A stretch of 64,000 nt of DNA from CAVYXF01 sp963772335 (GTDB taxonomy: Bacteria; Pseudomonadota; Alphaproteobacteria; Rhizobiales; Rhodomicrobiaceae). Within the stretch, counting starts at the first letter, position 1. Every line of letters begins with the position of its first letter. The notes beneath the pieces were generated by a model. That model was not told where the DNA came from and ran no database searches. It saw nothing but the letters and a program-made list of their open reading frames with translations. Positions 9,139 through 17,579 of this stretch are shown here, in pieces. Both the position numbers and the translations under genes were made by a program. The DNA lies in the NCBI GenBank assembly GCA_963772335.1, contig CAVYXF010000005.1, positions 186,001-250,000 on the forward strand. The letters run 5' to 3'.

Positions 9139-10025
9139 GAGATCAGCGCCTTGTAGGTCAAGCGCCCGCTCACGCAATCGAGAAGCGCGTTCACCCGGTC
9201 GCCTTCGCCGAGCATACGCCGATTGTAGCGCCATGTCATTTCATCGAGATAGCGGCCCAAGTATTCTCGCTAACCAGTGATGTATGCCGTAAATCTGGCG
9301 CTTGAAGAGCCCCCATGCGCCTTCAATGCCATTCACGTGGCAAAAATAGTGTTTCACATATTCGCCCGCCGAGTGGTTCACCGTGTGGTGGTGATACGTC
9401 TTGCCGAGGCCTTTGTATCCTGGCCATTCATCCGTCATCAGGTTTGATCCCGGCTTAACGTTCCGCTTGATTTCGCCTTTCGCCTCTTTGAGCGCATCAA
9501 GCTTTTTAGCCGCAGCTCCCCGCCGCGCTCCAGCATGCCGATGACGACAACCTTGTCATCCTTGCCGCGTTTTGAGGCATGCTTATTCTTGTCTTTGCCG
9601 CCGAAAAAGGTCTCATCAGCCTCGACTTCGCCTTTCAGCGGCGCATTAAAAGAGTTGGTACGAGCCGCATGCCGCAAACGGTGAAGGACGAACCACGCCG
9701 ATTTCTGCGTGATTTTGAGGTCCTTAGCTAGTGTCGTGCTGGCGATCCCCTTCTTATGAGAGGTGATCAGCCAGATCGCCGCAAACCACTTGCGCAGCGG
9801 GAGCTTTGTATCCTCAAAGATCGTACCAACTTTGATGGAAAAGCGCTGACGGCAATCATGACACTTGTGGGTGCGCTTGTCTTTGAAGTGCATGACGCGG
9901 GTAGAGCCGCAATGAGGGCAGAACGCACCATCCTTCCACCGGATCGCGCGGAGATGGTCAATCGCGGATTGCTCGTCCGGAAAGGCTTCAAAGAGTTGAA
10001 ACAGGCTGTCGAATGTTTTGAGCAT
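9135..10025 (-). pseudogene. IS1595-family (ISXO2-like) transposase, broken by two indels
   Basis: The first 170 residues or so are intact. They hold a zinc ribbon (CPHCGSTR...CHDCRQRF), a helix-turn-helix-like segment and the start of the DDE-type catalytic domain (GEVEADETFFGGK). Near 9511-9515 the frame is lost; one more T on the plus strand (A on the coding strand) would restore LRLKKLDALKEAKGEI. The second part (MTDEWPGYKGL, VNGIEGAWGLFKRQIYGIHHW) loses frame again near 9268, consistent with two bases lost from a GA repeat. Restoring both gives YLGRYLDEMTWRYNRRMLGEGD and a stop at 9135, about 297 residues, normal for the family. Two independent indels point to real decay. Confidence 0.85.
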
Positions 10026-10543
10026 GGCTGTATCCCCAGATTGACAGCAACCTTACCCCAACTGATTCGCTGGGTCAAGCACGTATATAATTTCCTTAAT
10101 GGAATATGCGGCATAATCCCAAGCCCCTTTTGTTCGCGGGGACATGTGGTTGCGAGAACTCCCTTCCAAGCCCGTTTGAGAAAATCTTCTCGCCGCGTGA
10201 TATCGAGGAACTCTCCGATAGACAAAGGGCAGAGGCTAACGTTCGCTACGGCAGGAGCTAAGACCTATTGCAACGTGATCGGCGGGACTGTTGTTTTTAA
10301 GCCAATCTCGGCTATGGAATTGCGGCGCGGCCTGATTTGTCGTTGACGCGCGATAGCGAAGCAGCGAACGGTGACGATCTCACGCGCGTGGCATTGAACC
10401 TTTTTAGCGTGCCGAGCGTCAAAGAAGTACGCGGCGAGTGCAAATCTGGCCGCAAACCTTCCGATAAGCCTAGCCGCGATCCCATGAAGACGAGGCTAGG
10501 CTTTTTCTTTTTGCTCAAATGCTCCTCGGAGCTTTGCGCCTTT
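10026..10543. other. Intergenic stretch beside the insertion sequence
   Basis: About 520 bases between the transposase start and the end of malate synthase. It should hold the transposase promoter and the outer end of the element. A 51-codon plus-strand frame (10106-10261, MRHNPKPLLFAGTCGCENS) lacks a good ribosome-binding site and I do not call it. A clear plus-strand terminator lies at 10466-10511. Confidence 0.45.
10466..10511 (+). terminator. Rho-independent terminator on the plus strand
   Basis: AAGCCTAGCC (10466-10475) and GGCTAGGCTT (10494-10503) form a perfect 10-bp stem with an 18-base loop, followed by TTTTTCTTTTT. No protein gene ends just upstream on this strand, so it may end a short RNA, be left over from a lost gene, or act on transcripts from the insertion sequence region. 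Confidence 0.65.
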
Positions 10544-12163
10544 TCAGGCAATCAGTTCATAGGCTGGGAGCGTTAGAAACGGCTTCAGCTTCTCCGACGT
10601 CGAGAGCTCGCGGAACAGGGCAATCGCCTCTTTGAAGCGGCCGGCGTCGAAAGTCTCCGCCCCGAGGGCTGCGCGCAACTTCTCCATCTCGTCCTTCAGC
10701 AGCTCCTCGAACAGCGTGAGGGTTACAATGCGGCCGTCATCGAGCTTGGCGCCGTATTTGATCCACTGCCAGACCTGGGTGCGGGAAATCTCGGCTGTCG
10801 CCGCATCCTCCATGAGATTGTAGAGCGGCACCGCGCCGTTACCGCGTAGCCAGGCCTCGATATATTGCACGCCGACCCGGATATTGTTGCGCATGCCTTC
10901 CTCGGTCCGTGTGCCTTCGTGGACCGCGAGCAGATCCATCTGCCCCACATTCACCTCCGGCCGCAGCCGCCCGAGCTGATTGGCCTCAGGCATCTTCTCG
11001 TCGAACACCTCCTTGGCGGTCGCGACCAGATCGGGATGGGCAACCCAGGTTCCGTCGCAGCCTTCCGTGACCTCGCGCAGCTTGTCCGCGCGCACCGCGG
11101 CGAGCGCCTTCTCGGTCACCTCCGGATCGCGGCGGTTGGGAATGAAGGCCGCCATGCCGCCCATGGCGAAAGCGCCGCGCCGGTGGCAGGTTTTCACCAG
11201 CAGGTCGGCATAGGCTTTGAGGAACTTCTTGCCCATTACCACCTGGCTGCGGTCGGGCAGCAGGAATTCGGGCTTTGCGCGCAGCGTCTTGATGAAGGAG
11301 AAGATGTAGTCCCAGCGGCCGCAATTCAGCCCGGCAATGTGGTCGCGCAGCTCATAAAGGATCTCGTCCATCTCGAAGGCGGCGGGGAGGGTCTCGATCA
11401 GGACAGTGGCCTTGACGGTGCCGACCGGCAGTCCAACCAGCTCCTCAGCCCGGACGAACACCTCATTCCAGAGCCGCGCCTCCAGGTGGCTTTCCATCTT
11501 AGGCAGATAGAAATAGGGCCCCGAGCCCTTCTCCAGCGTCGCCTTGGCATTGTGGAAGAAATAGAGGCCGAAATCGACGAAAGCCCCGGCGGCCGGTGCC
11601 CCATCCACCAGGATGTGGTCTTCGGTGAGATGCCAGCCGCGCGGGCGCACGATCAGCACGGCGGGATTGGGGCCAAGCTTATATTCCTTGCCGGTGCCCT
11701 CCTCGACGAAATCGATCTGGCCCTGCCATAGGTCCATCAGATGGATCTGGCCTTCGATGATGTTGTCCCAGGTCGGAGAGAGCGCGTCCTCGAAATCGGC
11801 CATGAACACCGAGGCGCCGGAGTTCAGCGCGTTAATGATCATCTTGCGGGTGGTCGGCCCGGTGATCTCGACGCGGCGGTCAAGGAGGTCCTTCGGCACG
11901 CCGCGGATCTTCCAGTCGCCCTCACGCACCGCCTTGGTCTCGGGCAGGAAATCCGGCAGCGCACCCGCGTCTAGCTTTGCCTGCCGCTCCTCGCGGCGCG
12001 CCATCAGCTGGCGGCGGGTTGGCTCGAAGCGCCGGGCGAGATCGGCGACGAAAGCCAGCGCTTCCGGGGTGAGAACCCGGTCATAGCCCGGCTTGATTTC
12101 GCCTTTGATTTCGACGCCAGGGGGCAGTCGCGAAGGATCATATGCCGGCTGGGCTGATGTCAT
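10544..12163 (-). CDS. aceB: Malate synthase A
   Basis: A 539-residue malate synthase of the A type, which condenses glyoxylate and acetyl-CoA to malate. Diagnostic stretches include GPTTRKMIINALNSGA, VFMADFEDALSPTWDN, the GCDGTWVAHPDL region and NIRVGVQYIEAWLRGNG. Length is normal for the A form. The ATG at 12163 is preceded by AGGAG at a good distance; a TTG two codons earlier is less likely. An IclR-type regulator lies upstream on the same strand, and two IclR-like palindromes occupy the gap between them. No isocitrate lyase is in the window, so glyoxylate may come from another source such as glycolate or purines. Confidence 0.95.
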   Translation of the reverse strand: MTSAQPAYDPSRLPPGVEIKGEIKPGYDRVLTPEALAFVADLARRFEPTRRQLMARREERQAKLDAGALPDFLPETKAVREGDWKIRGVPKDLLDRRVEITGPTTRKMIINALNSGASVFMADFEDALSPTWDNIIEGQIHLMDLWQGQIDFVEEGTGKEYKLGPNPAVLIVRPRGWHLTEDHILVDGAPAAGAFVDFGLYFFHNAKATLEKGSGPYFYLPKMESHLEARLWNEVFVRAEELVGLPVGTVKATVLIETLPAAFEMDEILYELRDHIAGLNCGRWDYIFSFIKTLRAKPEFLLPDRSQVVMGKKFLKAYADLLVKTCHRRGAFAMGGMAAFIPNRRDPEVTEKALAAVRADKLREVTEGCDGTWVAHPDLVATAKEVFDEKMPEANQLGRLRPEVNVGQMDLLAVHEGTRTEEGMRNNIRVGVQYIEAWLRGNGAVPLYNLMEDAATAEISRTQVWQWIKYGAKLDDGRIVTLTLFEELLKDEMEKLRAALGAETFDAGRFKEAIALFRELSTSEKLKPFLTLPAYELIA

Positions 12164-12206
12164 GGGCAACTCCTGGGTCAGTGGGCTATAGCCATGGCGG
12201 ATGAAA

Positions 12207-12222
12207 AATTCCTCATGGAATT
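12207..12222. promoter_or_regulatory. Palindrome upstream of malate synthase, possible regulator site
   Basis: AATTCC and GGAATT form a perfect 6-bp inverted repeat with a TCAT spacer, 44 bases before the malate synthase start. The TTCC/GGAA half-sites match those usual for IclR-family operators. The spacing differs from the other two palindromes here (4 instead of 7 bases between TTCC and GGAA). Confidence 0.45.
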
Positions 12223-12231
12223 AAGATAGAT

Positions 12232-12246
12232 TTCCGTAATGCGGAA
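12232..12246. promoter_or_regulatory. TTCC-N7-GGAA palindrome upstream of malate synthase, likely IclR-type operator
   Basis: TTCCG and CGGAA flank TAATG. The same TTCC-N7-GGAA arrangement occurs at 13131-13145 beside the regulator gene. Position and shape fit an operator bound by the adjacent IclR-type protein. Confidence 0.55.
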
Positions 12247-12259
12247 GGCGGGAATAAGT

Positions 12260-13099
12260 CTAAGGCCGCGCGCCAGATATGGGAGAGCCGCCGAGCGCCT
12301 TGGTGATGCTGTCTGCCGCCTCCCGCACAGCGCGCCCTAAAGGGGCGATCATCGCGTCTTCGATCCGTGCCGTCGGCCCGGACAGCGACAGTGCCGCAAG
12401 GGGCCGCGCGTGCTCGTCGTAGATCGCTGCCGCAATGCAGCGCAGGCCGATGGCATTCTCCTCATCGTCCACGGCAAAACCGCGCTGGCGGACCACTTCA
12501 AGCTCCTCGCGTAAACGCTTCAGTGTAGAAATGGTTTTCTCGGTCTCGCTCGCCAGACCGTGGATAGCGGCGATCCGTTCGACCTCTTCCGCGCTCATCG
12601 CAGCGAGCAGCGCCTTGCCGACACCGGAGGCATGCATTAGGGCGCGTCCCCCCGGCCGGGCGATGGCCCGCATCATCTTGCGGCATTCCACCTGCGCCAC
12701 ATAGATGGCCTCGCCCCGGCTCTCGACGGCGAGATTGACGGTCTCCCCGCTTGCCTCCATCAGCCGGCGCATCTCCGGCCGGGCGATTGTGGTGAGCTCG
12801 CGCGAGCGCAGGAACGTGCTGCCAACGACGAACGCCTGCACCCCGACGCTCCAAATGCCGCGCTCCGGATCGAAGCGGACGAAATCCTCGCGCTGCAACG
12901 TGCCGAGCAACCGGTGCGCGGTGGAAACTGCAAGTCCCGCGGCCTTCGCCGCTTCACTCAGCGACAATCCGGCTTCCTCTCGGGCAAGCGCATTGAGGAG
13001 GCCGAGAGCGCGCGAAAGCGACTGCACTTTATCGTGGGATTGGACCTTCTCCTGGTGCGCTGCAGCAGGCTTTTTCACTGTAATCGAACGGGCTTTCAT
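12260..13099 (-). CDS. IclR-family transcriptional regulator, probable glyoxylate-pathway regulator
   Basis: About 279 residues. A winged helix lies at about residues 25-85 (LSRALGLLNALAREEAGLSLSEAAKAAG, STAHRLLGTLQ) and an IclR effector domain follows (GEAIYVAQVECRKMMRAI, MHASGVGKALLA, GFAVDDEENAIGLRCIAAAI). The ATG at 13099 is chosen because the frame upstream is not conserved-looking. The gene lies between malate synthase and a divergent 2-hydroxyacid dehydrogenase, and IclR-like palindromes lie in both promoter regions. It therefore probably controls glyoxylate use. Whether it represses or activates, and its ligand, cannot be read from the sequence. Confidence 0.88.
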   Translation of the reverse strand: MKARSITVKKPAAAHQEKVQSHDKVQSLSRALGLLNALAREEAGLSLSEAAKAAGLAVSTAHRLLGTLQREDFVRFDPERGIWSVGVQAFVVGSTFLRSRELTTIARPEMRRLMEASGETVNLAVESRGEAIYVAQVECRKMMRAIARPGGRALMHASGVGKALLAAMSAEEVERIAAIHGLASETEKTISTLKRLREELEVVRQRGFAVDDEENAIGLRCIAAAIYDEHARPLAALSLSGPTARIEDAMIAPLGRAVREAADSITKALGGSPISGARP

Positions 13100-13129
13100 G
13101 CTAAGCAACGTATACAATTTCAATATTGC

Positions 13130-13146
13130 TTTCCACATCGTGGAAA
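13130..13146. promoter_or_regulatory. TTTCCAC-ATC-GTGGAAA palindrome, likely IclR-type operator
   Basis: A perfect 7-bp inverted repeat with a 3-base spacer, placed about 30 bases from the start of both divergent genes (regulator at 13099, dehydrogenase at 13177). The core TTCC-N7-GGAA matches the site at 12232-12246. Confidence 0.65.
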
Positions 13147-13176
13147 CGGTGGCAAGCCCCTGTTGCCGGAGATGCC

Positions 13177-14139
13177 GTGACACGCCACAAAATCATCGTT
13201 ACCCGCTGCCTGCCTCCGGCCGTCCACGAGCGCGCCACCCGCGACTACGACGCCGTCCTCAACAAAGAAGACCGCATCATCCCCATGGGCGAGCTGCTCG
13301 CCATGGCCGAAGGCGCCGATGCGCTGCTGATCTGCTCCAGTGAAAAGTTCAATGCCGACGCGCTCGCCCGGCTTCCGCAAAGCGTCAAGATCCTTTCGAC
13401 TTTTTCCGTCGGCCTTGACCACATCGATGTGCCGGCCGCCAAAGCGCGTGGGGTACGGGTCGGCAATACTCCGGACGCCGTCACCGTCGCCACGGCGGAA
13501 ATTTCCATGCTGCTCATTCTCGGTGCGGCACGCCGCGCCTGGGAAGGCCAGAAGATGCTGCGCGACCGGGCATGGCATGGATGGCACTCCACGCAGCTGC
13601 TCGGCCGGCGTCTCGACAATAAGAAGCTTGGCATTTTCGGCATGGGCAAGATCGGCCAGGCCGTCGCCCAGCGTGCCCGCGGCTTCGATATGGAGATCCA
13701 CTATCACAACCGCCGGCGTCTCTCGCCTGCCGAAGAACAGGGCGCGACCTATCACGATAGCCTCGACAGCCTCTTGGCGATCAGTCAGGTGCTATCGATC
13801 AACGCGCCATCCACTCCGGAAACGCGGGGCATGCTCAACACTGCGGCGATTGCCAAGCTGCCGGACGGCGCCATTGTGGTGAACACCGCTCGCGGCGACC
13901 TCGTCGTCGATGAGGATCTGATCGCGGCGCTGAAATCGGGGAAAGTGGCCTATGCCGGGCTGGACGTTTTTCGCGGCGAGCCACGCATCAACGAGGGCTA
14001 TTACGACCTTCCGAACACCTTCCTGCTGCCGCATATGGGCTCCGCCACTGTCGAGGCGCGCGACGAGATGGGCTTTGCTGCGCTTGACAATATCGATGCG
14101 GTGCTCGCCGGACGCGAGCCACCTTATCCGGTGGTCTGA
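13177..14139 (+). CDS. D-2-hydroxyacid dehydrogenase, glyoxylate/hydroxypyruvate reductase type
   Basis: A 320-residue protein of the D-isomer 2-hydroxyacid dehydrogenase family. The NAD(P)-binding motif is GIFGMGKIGQAVAQRA; conserved catalytic surroundings include STFSVGLDHIDV, NTARGDLVVDEDLI and LPHMGSAT (catalytic His). Proteins of this subgroup reduce glyoxylate or hydroxypyruvate with NADPH. The GTG start at 13177 has GGAG 5 bases upstream, which is better than the ATG at 13126. Divergence from the IclR gene and proximity to malate synthase support glyoxylate as a substrate. Exact substrate and cofactor are inferred. Confidence 0.85.
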   Translation: MTRHKIIVTRCLPPAVHERATRDYDAVLNKEDRIIPMGELLAMAEGADALLICSSEKFNADALARLPQSVKILSTFSVGLDHIDVPAAKARGVRVGNTPDAVTVATAEISMLLILGAARRAWEGQKMLRDRAWHGWHSTQLLGRRLDNKKLGIFGMGKIGQAVAQRARGFDMEIHYHNRRRLSPAEEQGATYHDSLDSLLAISQVLSINAPSTPETRGMLNTAAIAKLPDGAIVVNTARGDLVVDEDLIAALKSGKVAYAGLDVFRGEPRINEGYYDLPNTFLLPHMGSATVEARDEMGFAALDNIDAVLAGREPPYPVV

Positions 14140-14308
14140 CTGAGTTGTTAACTAATGCAACTAACTGATGAGTTGCCCGAATTGTGTTTTTCGGATGTCA
14201 TGACGGTTTATGCACTCGTAGCGGTATGAGCTGCGAGCACCTGCCATTCGCCTGAGAAACTTGCGCTCAAGCAAGACGGCGGACGAGATTCAATAGGGAG
14301 GAAATGCC

Positions 14309-15475
14309 ATGTCTGAGACTACCAAAACCGCCAAGGCGGTGAGCCGCCGCAAATTCCTGAAAGGCAGCGCTGTCGCTGCGACGGCCGCTGCCGCAACAGT
14401 CAGCTTTCCGCAAGTCTCGCGCGCACAGACGGTCACTCTGAAGATGCAGGGCGCCTGGGGCGCTCAGGACATCATCAACGACTATGCCAAGGATTATGTC
14501 GCCAAGGTCAATTCCCTGGGCGGCGGACGGTTGAAGATCGATTACCTCAATGCCGGCGCGGTGGTGAAGGCATTCTCGGTGATGGACGGCGTGCATTCCG
14601 GTGTGCTCGACGCCGGCCACACGGTGCCGGCCTATTGGTATGGCAAGCATCGCGCCGCCTCGCTGTTCGGCACAGGCCCGGCCTATGGCTTCAATGGCAG
14701 CCAGTTCCTTGGCTGGTTTTGGTATGGCGGCGGCAAGGATTTCTATAAGGAGCTGACGCAGGACATCCTGAAGCTCAACGTTGTGGGCTTCTACATCTTC
14801 GCCTACCAGACGCAACCGCTCGGTTGGTTCAAAAAAGAAGTCACTGGACCGGAGGATTTCAAGGGCTTGAAATACCGCACGGTCGGTCTTGCCTCGAACG
14901 TCATGCAGGCGATGGGCGCGAGTGTGGCCCAGCTTCCCGGACCGGAAATCCTGCCCGCCATGGAAAAGGGCGTCATCGACGCCTTCGAGTTCAACAATCC
15001 AACCTCGGATATGCGTTTTGGCGCCCAGGACGTGGCCAAATATTACTATATGGGCTCCTATCACCAGGCCTCGGAAGCCATTGAAGTGCTCTTCAACAAG
15101 AGCAAATGGGACGCCCTCGCGCCGGAGCAGCAGGAAATCCTGATGGTGGCCGGCATGGCTTCCAACTCCGACAACATCTGGCGGTCTTGGGACATCTACT
15201 CGCGCGACCTGGTAACGCTGGCCACTGACCATGGGGTACATGTCAAGCGCACCCCTGAGTTGATCTTCAAAGCTGAGCTTGAAGCTTGGGATGCGGTGGA
15301 GAAGGAGCTGCTGAGCAACGAGCAACAGGCGCCGATCATTAAAAAGATCCTCGACAGCCAGAAGGCTTGGGCGAAGCGAGTCGGCTTCTACTTCCACAAC
15401 AATGAAGGCGATTACAAAACCGCCTGGGAACACCATTTCGGTCCACTGGACAAGTTCACCCCGTCCAAAGCCTGA
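14309..15475 (+). CDS. TRAP transporter substrate-binding protein (DctP family), Tat-exported
   Basis: A 388-residue periplasmic binding protein. The N-terminus has a twin-arginine signal (SRRKFLKGS, then an alanine-rich stretch). The body fits the DctP/TakP group, with GPEDFKGLKYRTVG, LPGPEILPAMEKGVIDAFEFNNP and the Trp/Tyr-rich region expected for small organic acid ligands. A GGAGGAAAT ribosome-binding site precedes the ATG. It is followed by the small and large TRAP membrane subunits. TakP-like proteins bind 2-oxo acids; the glyoxylate-gene neighbourhood agrees with a 2-oxo or 2-hydroxy acid, but the ligand is unproven. Confidence 0.9.
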   Translation: MSETTKTAKAVSRRKFLKGSAVAATAAAATVSFPQVSRAQTVTLKMQGAWGAQDIINDYAKDYVAKVNSLGGGRLKIDYLNAGAVVKAFSVMDGVHSGVLDAGHTVPAYWYGKHRAASLFGTGPAYGFNGSQFLGWFWYGGGKDFYKELTQDILKLNVVGFYIFAYQTQPLGWFKKEVTGPEDFKGLKYRTVGLASNVMQAMGASVAQLPGPEILPAMEKGVIDAFEFNNPTSDMRFGAQDVAKYYYMGSYHQASEAIEVLFNKSKWDALAPEQQEILMVAGMASNSDNIWRSWDIYSRDLVTLATDHGVHVKRTPELIFKAELEAWDAVEKELLSNEQQAPIIKKILDSQKAWAKRVGFYFHNNEGDYKTAWEHHFGPLDKFTPSKA

Positions 15476-15546
15476 TTGTCTGCGTTGAAATTCGCCGGAG
15501 TGGCAGGCACGCTGCCGCTCCGGTCTCACTCGGCGAGCACCTTTCC

Positions 15547-16155
15547 GTGACCAGTGTTCTTTTCTTCATTGACCGGCTGAGTGCGGGCGTCGGTAAGGCG
15601 TTTGGCTGGTGCATCGTTATTATGACGATAGGCACCTGTTACGAGGTGTTCATGCGCTATGTGCTGCGTGCGCCGACCGACTGGGCGTTCGACATGTCCT
15701 ATTGCATGTACGGCGCCTCGTTCTTGATGGCGGGGGCCTACACGCTGTCCCGCAACGGCCATGTACGAGGGGATGTCATCTTTCGCTTGCTACCGGTTCG
15801 CACGCAAGCGACGATCGAGTTCATCCTCTACATCATCTTTTTCTTTCCCGGATTTGCGGCGCTGCTCTGGTACGGCATTCCCTACGCCTGGACGTCGTTT
15901 CAAATCCGCGAGGTGACCATCTACAGCCCCGCCGGCCTGCCGATCTGGCCGCTGAAGTGCCTGATTCCGATCGGCGCGCTGTTCATGCTGCTGCAAGGCT
16001 TTGCCGAGCTGATCCGCTGCGCGATCACCATCCGGGAGGGCGCCTGGCCGCAACGGCTGCACGACGTGGAGGAGATGGAGTCAGCGATTTTGGCGGAAGC
16101 CGCGGATCGCAAGCGCATCGAAGCGGAATTACATGTTTCGGGAGCCGGCCAATGA
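15547..16155 (+). CDS. TRAP transporter small permease (DctQ)
   Basis: A 202-residue inner-membrane protein with four hydrophobic segments, the DctQ layout, in the region of residues 15-165. Recognisable stretches are EVFMRYVLRAPTDWAFDMSY and LKCLIPIGALFMLLQGFAELI. The tail is charged and probably cytoplasmic. GTG start; only a weak ribosome-binding site is visible. Its stop overlaps the start of the large subunit by ATGA, so the two are translationally coupled. Together with the binding protein it forms a sodium-dependent importer. Confidence 0.88.
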   Translation: MTSVLFFIDRLSAGVGKAFGWCIVIMTIGTCYEVFMRYVLRAPTDWAFDMSYCMYGASFLMAGAYTLSRNGHVRGDVIFRLLPVRTQATIEFILYIIFFFPGFAALLWYGIPYAWTSFQIREVTIYSPAGLPIWPLKCLIPIGALFMLLQGFAELIRCAITIREGAWPQRLHDVEEMESAILAEAADRKRIEAELHVSGAGQ

Positions 16156-17480
16156 CCCTGACCAATCCCGAAATCGGGATGATCCAGCTCGGCTCCTTCA
16201 TCATCATTATCCTCTTGGGCTTCCCGATCGCCTTTACCCTGATGGCGCTGGCGATCTTTTTCGGCCTATATGCGATGGGGCCGCGGGTCTTTGACCTGCT
16301 GGTCACCAACACCTCCGACATCATGCAGAACGACGTGCTGACCGCCGTCCCGCTGTTCCTGTTGATGGGCTATGTGGTCGAGCGCGCAAATATTCTCGAC
16401 CGGCTGTTCTATTCGATCCAGATGGCGGCGCGCCGTCTCCCCGGCTCGCTTGCCGTGGCGACGCTCATCACCTGCGCCCTGTTCGCGACGGCAACCGGTA
16501 TCGTCGGCGCGGTCGTCACCTTGATGGGCCTGCTCGCCTTCCCGGCCATGCTGCGCGCCGGCTATGATACCAAGCTCGCCGCGGGCGTGGTCTGTGCTGG
16601 CGGCTGTCTCGGCATCATGATACCGCCCAGCATCCTGCTGATCCTGTATGGCGCGACGACGGCGACGTCCGTGGTTCAGCTCTACGCCGCCGCCTTCATT
16701 CCGGGTTTTATGCTTGCCGGGTTCTATATCGTCTATGTCGTCGCACGGGCCATCATCAATCCGCGCCTGGCGCCGATGCCCCCGGAGCTGCAGCGCCCGG
16801 TTCCGTTCCTTGAGGTTGCGCTCGCTCTGGCGACATCGTTCTTTCCGCTGGCCATCCTGATCCTGTCGGTGCTCGGTGCGATTCTTTTCGGATTGGCGAC
16901 GCCATCGGAAGCGGCCGCTGTCGGCGCCGCCGGCTCCGTCGTTCTTGCAGCTCTCTATCGCTCGCTCACCTTCCAGCGCCTGAAGGAGGCCGTCTATCTC
17001 ACCGCCCGCACCTCGGCGATGGTGTGCTTTCTATTCATCGGCTCATGGACATTTTCGTCAGTATTCTCCTATCTCGGCGGCCACCAGGTGATCGAGAACT
17101 GGGTGCTTGCGGCCAATCTCAGCCCGACCGGCTTTCTAATCGTTGCCCAGATTATTATCTTTCTGCTCGGATGGCCGCTCGAGTGGACGGAAATCATCAT
17201 CATTTTCGTACCCATCTTCCTGCCGCTGCTGAAGACCTTCAATATCGACCCTATATTGTTCGGCATTCTGGTCGCGCTGAACATCCAGACATCGTTCAAC
17301 ACGCCGCCAATGGCGATGGCGGCCTATTACCTCAAGGGCGTCGCGCCGCCGCATGTGCGGCTCACCCAGATTTTTGGCGGAGCGCTGCCGTTCGTGTTCA
17401 TGGTGTTTGTCACCATGGCGCTTGTTTACATCTTTCCGGAGATTGCCCTGTGGCTGCCGCACCAGCTGTATGGGAATTGA
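16152..17480 (+). CDS. TRAP transporter large permease (DctM)
   Basis: A 442-residue membrane protein with about 12 hydrophobic segments, the normal DctM size. Typical stretches are VPLFLLMGYVVERANILDRL, GLLAFPAMLRAGYD, LGIMIPPSILLILYG, and the NIQTSFNTPPMAMAAYYLKG segment near the end. This subunit carries the transport path and uses the sodium gradient. It overlaps the DctQ gene by 4 bases (ATGA). The operon ends after it, before a convergent small membrane protein gene. Confidence 0.93.
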   Translation: MTLTNPEIGMIQLGSFIIIILLGFPIAFTLMALAIFFGLYAMGPRVFDLLVTNTSDIMQNDVLTAVPLFLLMGYVVERANILDRLFYSIQMAARRLPGSLAVATLITCALFATATGIVGAVVTLMGLLAFPAMLRAGYDTKLAAGVVCAGGCLGIMIPPSILLILYGATTATSVVQLYAAAFIPGFMLAGFYIVYVVARAIINPRLAPMPPELQRPVPFLEVALALATSFFPLAILILSVLGAILFGLATPSEAAAVGAAGSVVLAALYRSLTFQRLKEAVYLTARTSAMVCFLFIGSWTFSSVFSYLGGHQVIENWVLAANLSPTGFLIVAQIIIFLLGWPLEWTEIIIIFVPIFLPLLKTFNIDPILFGILVALNIQTSFNTPPMAMAAYYLKGVAPPHVRLTQIFGGALPFVFMVFVTMALVYIFPEIALWLPHQLYGN

Positions 17481-17579
17481 GGCAATGCCAATGGTGCGAG
17501 CTATGGCTCGGCATTAAAGATCGCGTGCGGGGCCCCGGTGATTGCTGAATTTGCCATTTCGGCGCTCTCCCGGTAGCGC

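Larger units (their letters stand above)
8929..10025 (-). mobile_element. Core of a degenerate IS1595/ISXO2-type insertion sequence
   Basis: The transposase pseudogene and its overlapping passenger gene form the core of the element. I searched by eye for terminal inverted repeats and target duplications on both sides and did not find a convincing pair, so the true ends are not defined and lie outside this interval. The winged-helix gene and tiny frames at 8.0-8.9 kb may be part of the same accessory patch. Confidence 0.6.

Noticed and set aside
9505..9520. Programmed -1 frameshifting to join the two transposase parts
   Set aside because: The A5-G run would permit slippage, but members of this family are single-frame as far as I know and a second, two-base loss lies further on, so decay is more likely.
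10106..10261. 51-codon plus-strand frame near the insertion sequence
   Set aside because: Lacks a good ribosome-binding site and any recognisable feature.
15609..16151. N-terminal extension of the DctM frame
   Set aside because: The extension is out of frame with DctQ and reads as Arg/His-rich noise; the true DctM start is the ATG at 16152, overlapping the DctQ stop.
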